Positions 36,204-44,100 of a stretch of 61,791 bases of DNA are shown piece after piece. How positions within the stretch are numbered: position 1 is the stretch's first letter; each line of letters opens with the position of its first letter. Source of the DNA: Bacteroidaceae bacterium (GTDB lineage: Bacteria > Bacteroidota > Bacteroidia > Bacteroidales > Bacteroidaceae); contig JAFZWK010000069.1 of assembly GCA_017617335.1 (NCBI GenBank), positions 1 to 61,791 of the forward strand. The letters are read 5' to 3'. Made by a program: the position numbers and the translations under genes. The notes under the pieces were generated by a model, which was not told the DNA's origin, ran no database searches, and worked only from the letters and a program-made list of their open reading frames with translations.

Positions 36204-38366
36204 TCAAATAGAAACCCTGATGACTTGGCAATCTTCCGCACGACTGGATGTTCCGACGTACACATCGTATTCTCCAGGCAGGATACGCATGCTGTTGCTT
36301 TGGGTATCCCACCACTCGAAGGATTCGCGGGGAAGATCAATGAGAGCTGTTACCTTCTTACCTGCGGAAACTTCCACTCGCTTGAAGGCACGCAAGGTCT
36401 TGATGGGTCCTTCCTCGTCGCCTACACGATGCAGATAGACCTGCACGATTTCCGTTCCATCCCTCTCGCCCTTGTTGGCAACGGTCAGACGGATCTTTCC
36501 ATTCTCGTAAACAGGTTTCCCCAGAAGGAAAGTGGTGTAGCTGAGACCAAAGCCGAAGGGATACAGGGGTTCGCCTCGGAAGTAGCGATAGGTGTGACCT
36601 TCCATGTTATAGTCCTGGAAATCAGGTAACTGGTCTACATTCTGATAGAACGTTACAGGGAGTTTTCCAGCAGGATTGTTGTCACCGAACAAAGTCTCGG
36701 CCAGGGCCTTGCCGCCCGACTCACCTCCATACCAAGCCTGCAGAATGGCGTCAGCCGTTTCCGTTTCGGGAACCAAGCCCAAAGCACTACCGCTGCAACT
36801 AACGAAGATGACCTTCTTGCCTGCTTGATGCAGGGCAGCCATCACGTCACGTTGGGATTGGGGAATTTCTATCATCGTGCGGTCACCACCTTTGAATCCG
36901 GGTTCGTCCACTTTCATCTCCTCGCCCTCTAACTGAGGGGAGATACCGCCCACAAAGATGACGGTTTCGGTGTCTGCTACAGCATTGACCTGAGCATTCA
37001 CGTCCTTGCTCCATGCTACATATTTCAGGCTGGGAACCACCTGACGGATACCTTCCAGAGCCGTAATGGTATGCTGGGGGAATCCGTTGTAGTTGCCCCA
37101 TTGCATGATGGAATCGTTGGCATTGGGACCCATCACGGCCAAGCGCTGGATGTCTTTACTCAATGGCAGGATATTGCCCTTGTTCTGGAGCAAAGTCATG
37201 CTTTCGCGTGCCATCTGCAGGGCCAGCCACTTATGTTCAGCGCAACAGATGACATCGTCGCTGATACGGGTCCACTCCACCCATTCGGCAGGATCCAGGT
37301 CTCCCAAGCGGAAACGGGCTGCCAACAGGCGTTTCAGGCTGACATCAATCTCTTCCTCGGTGATCAGGCCTTCCTTCACGCCGTCTAACAGGTTCTGATA
37401 ACTGTTGCCGCATTCCAGGTCGGTTCCTGAGTGGACTGCCTGAGAGGTTGCGCTGGCTTTGGAGGGGGAATACTGATGACCTCCCCAGAAATCACTCACC
37501 GCCCAGCAGTCACTCGTCACGAGACCTTTGTAACCCCATTCCTTGCGCAGTATCTGGGTGAGAAGGCGGTTGTTGCCACAGCAGGGATCACCCTCGAAAC
37601 GGTTGTAGGCACACATTACCTCGCTGACATTGGCCTCCTGAACCAGAGCCTTGAAAGCAGGCAGATAGGTTTCGTAGAGGTCACGCAGACTGATGTTCTC
37701 GGCGTTGAAACTGTGACGGTTCCATTCAGGACCGCTATGTACGGCAAAATGCTTGGCGCAAGCCAACAATTTGCTGTAGCGACGGCCTTCAGGACCCTGT
37801 AAGCCCTTAACCACACTTACGCCCATCCGGCTGGTGAGATAAGGATCCTCGCCATACGTCTCCTGACCGCGTCCCCAACGGGGATCACGGAAAATGTTGA
37901 TGTTGGGAGTCCAGAAGGACAGGTTGTGATAGAGCTCCCCTTGCTTGCCTTCCGCACGAGCCTGGTTGTTCTTGGCACGTGCCTCATCGCTGACGGCATT
38001 GAAGACACGCTGCAATAGCTGGTCGTCGAAACTTGCCGCCATACCCATCGTAATGGGGAACACGGTGGCGGTCCCGTTTCGGCCTACCCCATGCAAGGCT
38101 TCGTTCCACCAATTGAAAGCAGGAATACCCAATCGCTCGATGGCGGGCGAGGTATGTTTCATCAGGGCAGTCTTCTCCTCCAGCGTCAGTCTGCTGCAAA
38201 GGTCTGCCGCACGCTCCTCGTAGCTCAAGGCTGGATTGCGGAAAGGCATGGTGGCCGTTGCCGCCTGAAAAGTCGTAAAACTCTGGGATGCTGTTTGAGC
38301 CGAAACATTCCCATAATATAGTCCAGAAAATGCCAATAAGGCGACCAAAGCAAAGTGTCTCTTCAT
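36204..38366 (-). CDS. GH3 beta-xylosidase/beta-glucosidase
   Basis: This is a 720-residue exported GH3 enzyme (signal peptide MKRHFALVALLAFSGLYYGNVSA). The barrel includes PAFNWWNEALHGVGR, KHFAVHSGPEWNRHSF and the nucleophile D286 in TSDCWAVSDF. The alpha/beta sandwich contains GGISPQLEGEE, where the acid/base Glu is expected, and the protein ends with a fibronectin type III-like domain (LTVANKGERDGTEIVQVYL). The WWNEALHG start and the E-R-H pattern are like the beta-xylosidase branch of GH3. It has its own promoter at 38390, and the unknown gene at 36180 follows in the same direction. Confidence 0.93.
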   Translation of the reverse strand: MKRHFALVALLAFSGLYYGNVSAQTASQSFTTFQAATATMPFRNPALSYEERAADLCSRLTLEEKTALMKHTSPAIERLGIPAFNWWNEALHGVGRNGTATVFPITMGMAASFDDQLLQRVFNAVSDEARAKNNQARAEGKQGELYHNLSFWTPNINIFRDPRWGRGQETYGEDPYLTSRMGVSVVKGLQGPEGRRYSKLLACAKHFAVHSGPEWNRHSFNAENISLRDLYETYLPAFKALVQEANVSEVMCAYNRFEGDPCCGNNRLLTQILRKEWGYKGLVTSDCWAVSDFWGGHQYSPSKASATSQAVHSGTDLECGNSYQNLLDGVKEGLITEEEIDVSLKRLLAARFRLGDLDPAEWVEWTRISDDVICCAEHKWLALQMARESMTLLQNKGNILPLSKDIQRLAVMGPNANDSIMQWGNYNGFPQHTITALEGIRQVVPSLKYVAWSKDVNAQVNAVADTETVIFVGGISPQLEGEEMKVDEPGFKGGDRTMIEIPQSQRDVMAALHQAGKKVIFVSCSGSALGLVPETETADAILQAWYGGESGGKALAETLFGDNNPAGKLPVTFYQNVDQLPDFQDYNMEGHTYRYFRGEPLYPFGFGLSYTTFLLGKPVYENGKIRLTVANKGERDGTEIVQVYLHRVGDEEGPIKTLRAFKRVEVSAGKKVTALIDLPRESFEWWDTQSNSMRILPGEYDVYVGTSSRAEDCQVIRVSI

Positions 38367-38389
38367 AAATTAAATCCATTTATTGTACG

Positions 38390-38397
38390 CAAAGATA
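38390..38397 (-). promoter_or_regulatory. -7 box for the GH3 gene
   Basis: The minus strand reads TATCTTTG, matching TAnnTTTG, 24 bases upstream of the ATG at 38366. Confidence 0.7.
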
Positions 38398-38429
38398 CGA
38401 TTAAGTGAGCGTAATTCCAAAGATTTTTG

Positions 38430-38438
38430 TAACTTTGC
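38430..38438 (+). promoter_or_regulatory. -7 box for the GH29-GH16 gene
   Basis: TAACTTTGC matches TAnnTTTG and is 20 bases before the ATG at 38459. It lies 32 bases from the divergent GH3 -7 box, so the two promoters share their upstream sequence. Confidence 0.7.
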
Positions 38439-38458
38439 CAAACAAAAACGTTAAGACC

Positions 38459-40588
38459 ATGAACAAGATGACTGACACGAGACGAAAGAAGAAAGTTTTC
38501 ATTACCCTGTTGTTCCTGTTGCTCCCCTTCCTGACGGGAGCGCAATCTATGGTGCACGAGCGATCCAGCACCTACATTCCCCCAAAGGAAACGGAAGTGC
38601 AGAAGAAACTGGCGGACTGGCAGGACCTGAAGTTCGGCATGCTGCTTCACTGGGGCATCTATTCGGTCCCTGGTATCTGCGAATCATGGACCATCACGAG
38701 CGAGGACTGGATAAAGCCCGACACCACACGCACCTACGAGGAATATAAACAATGGTACTGGGGACTCATCAACGAGTTCAATCCCACGCAGTTCGATCCC
38801 GAGCAGTGGGCAAGAGTGGCGCGACAGGCCGGCATGAAGTACGCCATCTTCACCACCAAACATCACGACGGGTTCTGTCTGTTCGATTCCAAGGAAACGG
38901 ACTTCACCGTCACCCATAGCGCCTTCGCAGGGGACCCCAAGCAGGATGTGGCGAGATACGTCTTCGATGCCTTCCGCAACGAGGGGATGATGATGGGAGC
39001 CTATTTCAGCAAACCCGACTGGCACAGTCCCTACTACTGGTGGCCCTCAAAGGCAACGAGCAACCGGAGTCACAACTATTCCATCAAGCAGTATCCTGAG
39101 CGGTGGAAGAAATACAAGAGCTTCGTCTACAATCAGATTTCGGAACTGATGCACGGCTATGGTCCGCTGGACATTCTCTGGTTGGATGGAGGCTGGTGTA
39201 CGGCTCCCCACGAGGACATCGGGTTGGACAGCATCGTGGAGATGTCGAGAAAGGTGCAGCCTGGACTGATTGTGGTGGAGCGAGCCTGTCCAGGCAAGTT
39301 CGAGAACTACCAGACACCCGAGCAGACGATACCTGACCACCAGATCCTGAACCCCTGGGAGAGTTGCATCACGCTCACGAACGATTGGGGATGGGTACCC
39401 AAGCCTACCTTCAAATCGCCTGCAACCGTCCTGCGCATGCTCAGCGAGATCGTAGCGAAGGGAGGTTCTCTGGTGCTGGGTGTGGGACCTACGCCGCAGG
39501 GGCTCATCGAGGAGGAAGCCGTCAGCCGACTGCAACAGATAGGCAAATGGCTGGAGGCCAACGGGGAAGCTATCTACGGAACCCTACCCACAGGAATCTA
39601 TACCAACGAGCAAAAGAACGTTTGGTTCACCACCAGCAAGGACCGAAAGACGATCTATGCCATCGTTCCCAGCCAAGAGGGAACCTTTCCCTCGGAAATC
39701 AGCTGGCAGGGGAATCTGCCTGAGAAAGGTGCCAAGATGCGCGACCTGGCAACAAGCCAAAGAATCAGCTACCGAATGGAGGGTGACCGAGTAACCGTCA
39801 GCCTGCCCGCCAAGATGACGCAAGGCAAGGATGCCATCGCGTTCTCCTTCCCCATCCGACAGCCAAAGTGGAAACTCACGTGGTCTGAGGAATTCAACAA
39901 GAAAGTGTTGGACGAGACCGTCTGGAGCAAGACGGACCGAGGGACACCGGATTGGCAGAACACGCAATCCAAGGACCCGCGTTGCTTTGATTTCCGCAAC
40001 GGCTGCCTGATCCTGCGAGGCATCGTGAATGATGACCTGACGAAGGATAGTTCGCCCTATCTGACAGGTGGAGTATGGACGACTGGAAAGTTTGCCTTCG
40101 AGCCGGAGTGCCGCATAGAGATACGTGCCCGACTGCATCGTGCCCAAGGGGCGTGGCCCGCCTTCTGGCTGCTTCCCTTCGACGGAAGCAAGCATCCTTG
40201 GCCCCACGGTGGCGAGATAGACATCATGGAACGACTCAACGGGGACGCTATCGCCTATCAGACGGTTCATTCGAAGTACACGTTCCTCCTGAAGCATAAC
40301 GACTACCCCAGAAACGGTGGGCAAGGTCCCATCGATCCGGATGACTTCAATGTCTATGGGGTGGATATCCTCGAGGACAGCGTCAGTTTCAGTCTCAACG
40401 GGAAGCACACTTTCAGCTATCCCCGCATCGAAAACGAGGCGGAGAACGGGCAATATCCTTTCATGATACCCCAATTCCTGTTGCTCGACATGCAGCTTGG
40501 AGGTGAATGGGTAGGTAAGGTGAATCCTGACGACCTGCCTGTCGAGATGGAGATTGACTGGGTAAGATACTACAGGAAGGAGGAATAA
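38459..40588 (+). CDS. two-domain GH29 (fucosidase)-GH16 fusion
   Basis: This is a 709-residue exported protein made of two catalytic modules in one frame. Residues 40-460 are GH29: KFGMLLHWGIYSVPG, TTKHHDGFCLFDS, and the nucleophile D243 in WLDGGW, followed by GGSLVLGVGPTPQG. Residues 480-709 are GH16: WPAFWLLPFDG and GGEIDIMERL with E586, D588 and E591 as the canonical E-x-D-x-x-E set, ending MEIDWVRYYRKE. GH29 enzymes remove alpha-L-fucose (some alpha-L-galactose); GH16 enzymes cut beta-1,3/1,4-glucans or galactans internally. The junction (SFPIRQPKWKLTWSEEF) is continuous with no frameshift. The start at 38459 follows from the promoter and signal peptide (KVFITLLFLLLPFLTGAQ). It is an unusual domain pairing. 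Confidence 0.9.
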   Translation: MNKMTDTRRKKKVFITLLFLLLPFLTGAQSMVHERSSTYIPPKETEVQKKLADWQDLKFGMLLHWGIYSVPGICESWTITSEDWIKPDTTRTYEEYKQWYWGLINEFNPTQFDPEQWARVARQAGMKYAIFTTKHHDGFCLFDSKETDFTVTHSAFAGDPKQDVARYVFDAFRNEGMMMGAYFSKPDWHSPYYWWPSKATSNRSHNYSIKQYPERWKKYKSFVYNQISELMHGYGPLDILWLDGGWCTAPHEDIGLDSIVEMSRKVQPGLIVVERACPGKFENYQTPEQTIPDHQILNPWESCITLTNDWGWVPKPTFKSPATVLRMLSEIVAKGGSLVLGVGPTPQGLIEEEAVSRLQQIGKWLEANGEAIYGTLPTGIYTNEQKNVWFTTSKDRKTIYAIVPSQEGTFPSEISWQGNLPEKGAKMRDLATSQRISYRMEGDRVTVSLPAKMTQGKDAIAFSFPIRQPKWKLTWSEEFNKKVLDETVWSKTDRGTPDWQNTQSKDPRCFDFRNGCLILRGIVNDDLTKDSSPYLTGGVWTTGKFAFEPECRIEIRARLHRAQGAWPAFWLLPFDGSKHPWPHGGEIDIMERLNGDAIAYQTVHSKYTFLLKHNDYPRNGGQGPIDPDDFNVYGVDILEDSVSFSLNGKHTFSYPRIENEAENGQYPFMIPQFLLLDMQLGGEWVGKVNPDDLPVEMEIDWVRYYRKEE

Positions 40589-40605
40589 AATTGCGGTAAA
40601 AAAAA

Positions 40606-40681
40606 CAACGTGTTGAAACGCGAAAGACAACACGTTGAAATTGCAAAGACAACACGTTGAGTCGGCCGACTCAACGTGTTG
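40606..40681. repeat. 22-bp-period palindrome array 2
   Basis: Cores start at 40606 (CAACGTGTTG), 40628 (CAACACGTTG), 40650 (CAACACGTTG) and 40672 (CAACGTGTTG), an exact 22-bp period. Spacers are AAACGCGAAAGA, AAATTGCAAAGA and AGTCGGCCGACT. The first two spacers are the reverse complement of the spacer type seen in the arrays at 13151 and 51554, so this array is inverted relative to them. The last two cores with the palindromic spacer form a perfect 42-bp palindrome. It begins 17 bases after the GH29-GH16 stop. Confidence 0.9.
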
Positions 40682-40691
40682 TCTTTTTTTT
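40645..40691 (+). terminator. terminator built from two repeat cores
   Basis: Positions 40645-40686 form a perfect 42-bp palindrome centred between 40665 and 40666 (GTCGG/CCGAC). The T-run continues to 40691 (eight T in a row from 40684). It would terminate the GH29-GH16 transcript and is itself part of the 22-bp repeat array. Confidence 0.75.
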
Positions 40692-40711
40692 CTGTCCGTA
40701 AACCAGGCTTA

Positions 40712-40791
40712 CTAGCCATTCTAGTGGGAACAAGGCATACTAGTCAGAACTAGGAGTACTAGTCATACTAGTTAGAACTAGTCTCTACTAG
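40712..40791. repeat. phased CTAG array
   Basis: CTAG occurs eight times, starting at 40712, 40721, 40740, 40750, 40759, 40768, 40778 and 40788; most are in the context ACTAG(T). Steps are 9, 19, 10, 9, 9, 10 and 10, i.e. multiples of about 9.5 bp with one position skipped. The array lies between the terminators of two convergent genes and is not part of any reading frame. Confidence 0.85.
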
Positions 40792-40807
40792 CCGTAAAGG
40801 CGGTGAG

Positions 40808-40846
40808 AAAAAAAGGAATCCCCTGCCTACGAGAGACAGGGGATTC
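40808..40846 (-). terminator. intrinsic terminator for the 53-residue peptide and giant surface gene
   Basis: On the minus strand GAATCCCCTG (40846-40837) pairs with CAGGGGATTC (40825-40816), followed by CCTTTTTTT. The 10-bp perfect stem and T-run make a textbook terminator, 33 bases after the small peptide stop. Confidence 0.9.
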
Positions 40847-40878
40847 GCTTATCAGTTTCCTATTACAAATCCTTTCGA

Positions 40879-41040
40879 TTATTCCCAAATAAATTCAGGA
40901 GCATCAATTGGCTTGTTGGGATCATAATCACTACCATCACCAAAATCAATTTCTTTACTTACAGCCATCATAGACTCTACCTCAACGAGTTCGATGTCTA
41001 TTTCAGGCTTGATATAAAACATTTTCATAGGTTTAATCAT
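40879..41040 (-). CDS. 53-residue peptide downstream of a giant surface protein
   Basis: This small gene encodes a 53-residue acidic peptide. It starts MIKPMKMFYIKPEIDIELV and continues with EVESMMAVS, a glycine/aspartate-rich middle and the end APEFIWE. Internal ATG codons at 41028 and 41022 could also start it. It has the look of a family of short Bacteroidales proteins whose N-terminus reads like KxYIKPxIEVVxVE followed by a Met/Ala/Ser stretch; I know of no function for them. It lies 79 bases after the surface gene, separated by a stable hairpin (41076-41107), and is followed by a strong terminator, so it is likely expressed on the same message. Codon use and the absence of competing frames support it being real. 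Confidence 0.7.
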   Translation of the reverse strand: MIKPMKMFYIKPEIDIELVEVESMMAVSKEIDFGDGSDYDPNKPIDAPEFIWE

Positions 41041-41075
41041 TTTTAGGGGTTAATATAAATCGTTTGGAATTTATT

Positions 41076-41107
41076 AGTCAATCCCGACCCGAGAGTCGGG
41101 ACTGACT
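41076..41107 (-). promoter_or_regulatory. intercistronic hairpin
   Basis: TCCCGAC and GTCGGGA, extended by AGTCA and TGACT with one mismatch, form a 12-bp stem around CCGAGA. No T-run follows on the minus strand within the stem's immediate neighbourhood. It sits between the giant surface protein stop and the small peptide start and may protect the upstream message or tune expression of the peptide. Confidence 0.65.
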
Positions 41108-41119
41108 ATTGGTTCTAAA

Positions 41120-44100
41120 TCACTTTACAAAAACCTTCTTGCCATTGATGATGTTAACCTTACCCTTAGCAGGAGCATTCAGTCTCTGACCAGCTACATT
41201 GTAGATCTGGGCATCACCCTCAGCAGCCTCAACGAAGTCGATACCAGTAGCATCGTCAACGTCAACACCGTTGATAGCAATCTTGATGTTGTAATCAATA
41301 CCCTTATCCGAAGATGTCATGAACCAACGCCATGCGGGAATGTAATTTGTTGTTTCTTCTACAGGTTGAACCTTGCCTTGAACCATCATCCAACCCTTTG
41401 GCTCAGTGAGGTCATCGACTGTACTACTAATCGTGAAATTAACTGTAGTAGTAGCGCACTCAACAGAAGCTCCTGTAGGTTCGACAACTTCCTTATCCTC
41501 GAGTGCGATGGACTTAAGACCAAGTTCAGCCTTTGGCTCAATAATATAAGGCAAGTTAGGAACAGAGTATTTAGCTACGTCAATGGCATTCAGCTTATTA
41601 TTATCGGGATTAGCAGGATCAGCCTTAATGAAGTCAATCTTATAGAGATCGAAATAGTCTTCACTTACTTCTTCTGGCTTAATCGAGAAGGGAACTGCTA
41701 ATGCCTGAAGGTTAGTACTTGCGAAGTTACGTGTGAAGTACATCTTCTCGTGTGTACCAGTCTCAGCATTAACCTCATCTACAGTAGAAGTTGTGCGATC
41801 CCTATACTTATATTCAGCGGGAACATCTGTAGCATCGGAGCAACCGTAGTCAACGAACTCGAAGATAACCTTAACGTCAACATCAATATCCTCGTAGCTG
41901 GTAGCATACTGACCCTTGAATGCACCTGCAGGAATGGTCAGTACATAATCACCACTACGGAGGAAGTTGTGCTCAGCACCCTTAACCAGAGGCTTAGCAC
42001 CACCGATAGTTACGAGCATTACGCCATCTTCCACCTTAGAAAGTGTAGCAGCTGTTCCATCGTCGAAGGAAGCGGTAGGTTTGAGAACTTCTGTCAGACC
42101 CTCGATGGGTACCTCGAATGCAAACTGCTTGGTAGTGATCTCGATAGGCTGATCAGCAGGACCTTCGAAGTCCTCAACGTTGATGATCAGGTCGAACTTC
42201 TCAGGATTCCTTACGTCAATCTGAGGATCGGCACCAGCATAAACGGTGTTGTTAACAACTGTCTCAGCAGGAACGGTCATGATATATGTACCACGCTCCA
42301 GACCACCATTTTTGCTACGCTCGGGCAGAGTTACAGTGTAGATACCATCTACTACTCTCTCCCAAGTCAGCTGCTCTTCTTTTCCGTCAAGCAACAGCTC
42401 AGTGCCTTCTTCAAGCTGGATAGACTTGTTAGCATTGCTGTTATCGTACTTATTGACAGCTGTCAGATAGAGAGTAATCTCGGTAGTAGAAGTAGAGATG
42501 TTGTAAATCTTATCCTTTGGCTTGGTAGCAGGATTGTTGTAATGATCTTCATTGGAAGTAGCATCGAAGTCGAGAGCAGCAACAACCTGGAAGTTGTTGA
42601 ACAAATCCCACTCATTTGCATTATAGCCCTCAGCCTGAACGGTACCAGCAGCACCTTCCCCACTAGTCTCACCAGCAAAGTTCATCTTGTAGTTGTTGGG
42701 AACCAATGGATTCTCGGGGAATTCGATTGTGAACAAGGTAGCAGGAATTGCCTTTCCAGCATACTCAGGAGCAATGAACTTATCGATACCAGTGAACTTA
42801 ACATCGGTAGAACCAAGTTCAGTAGCAGTTACATTGGGATACTTAGCCTTAGCAGATGTGGGATTCAAAGCATCGTTGTAAGCAAGAGCATTCAACTCGG
42901 TCTTACCTTCGCCAGTCTCACCAACATACTTGATCTCCTTATCCAATGGAGTTCCATCGGGCAGCAGAGCAGCGATGTAGTACTCTACAGACTTAACATC
43001 GGAAGAAATGCTGTAGTACTTGGTCTCGATGAAGTAGTTAACCTTAGGATAAACCTTCAGTGTAATTTCGTCATTGGGGCAACGGTTAGCAGTGAATGCG
43101 TTTTCGCTGATAACAATGTCATAAACTTCTGCATCATCGATAGGCTCCTCGAGTGTCAGAGTAACAACGAAGCTCTCTTCAACAACCTCAGAACCTTCCA
43201 TACCTGCGGCATCATACTTCGCATGAATATTCTCTTTACCATAAGATTCCTTCCATGCAAATGTTGTGTTATAAGGTATAGATACATCCGTCAGAGTCCA
43301 AGACTTAACGGCAATCGTCTTCTCGCCATTAGAGAGGGTAATCTTAGCAGGATTGGGAGTTGCATCATATGCAGTTACATCAGTCTCGAACAACTTCTCG
43401 AAGTCATCCAGAGTAGCTGTACAATCGAGAGTGATAGTGCTGGCACTCGTCTTGCCCTCATCATAAGTGTAAGGACGGGCAGTAGCAGCCCAATGAGGAT
43501 GAGCGGTAACATCAAGCTTACAGGTAGTTTCGGGAATTGCACTCATATTAATAGTGAATGTACCTTCGGGAAGAGTAACAACGTAGGGCTCACCACCATC
43601 CTCACGCAGATAACGATCAGCATCACGCATAGGATCTTCCTCACGACCCTTGAAGCCAGGATATGAAATTCTATAAACTTCCTTTGTACCTACCTTCTTA
43701 AGGGCAGCTGCATCTGAAGCATTAGCGGGATCAGCTTGCTTAATTGTAGCTGTTCCTTCTTCCTCATCACCATAGATAGTAGTACCTGCGATGGTAATCT
43801 CCTTTTCAGGATCAAGTACAATCTTAGACTCTTCGTCAGAATCATAAGCTGTGTTGTAGTTGGTACCGAGTACCTTACCAGTTGCAGTAACCTTAACGTA
43901 GAAGTAATATCCACCCTCGCAAGCTGTCTCCTTGATAGGCTCAACAACGAGATCAACAGCCTCGGTGAAGTAGATGTTAGCAGAAAGGTTAGGACCGTTT
44001 GTATATTCCTCGCTTACGAAGGTACCAGCGGGGAAGCCCAGGTGATAACCATTCTGAAGCAGAAGATCATTCTTCAGATAGTTCTCGATATACTCAGCCT

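Noticed and set aside
38405-38458. Upstream start for the GH29-GH16 gene
   Set aside because: It would begin ahead of the -7 box at 38430 and place a non-signal stretch before the clear signal peptide.
41750-43666. A 638-codon open frame on the plus strand
   Set aside because: It lies wholly opposite the 1606-residue surface gene, whose product has a signal peptide, repeats and a sorting-like tail. The plus-strand product has no recognisable domain and arises from the low stop frequency of the complementary repeats.
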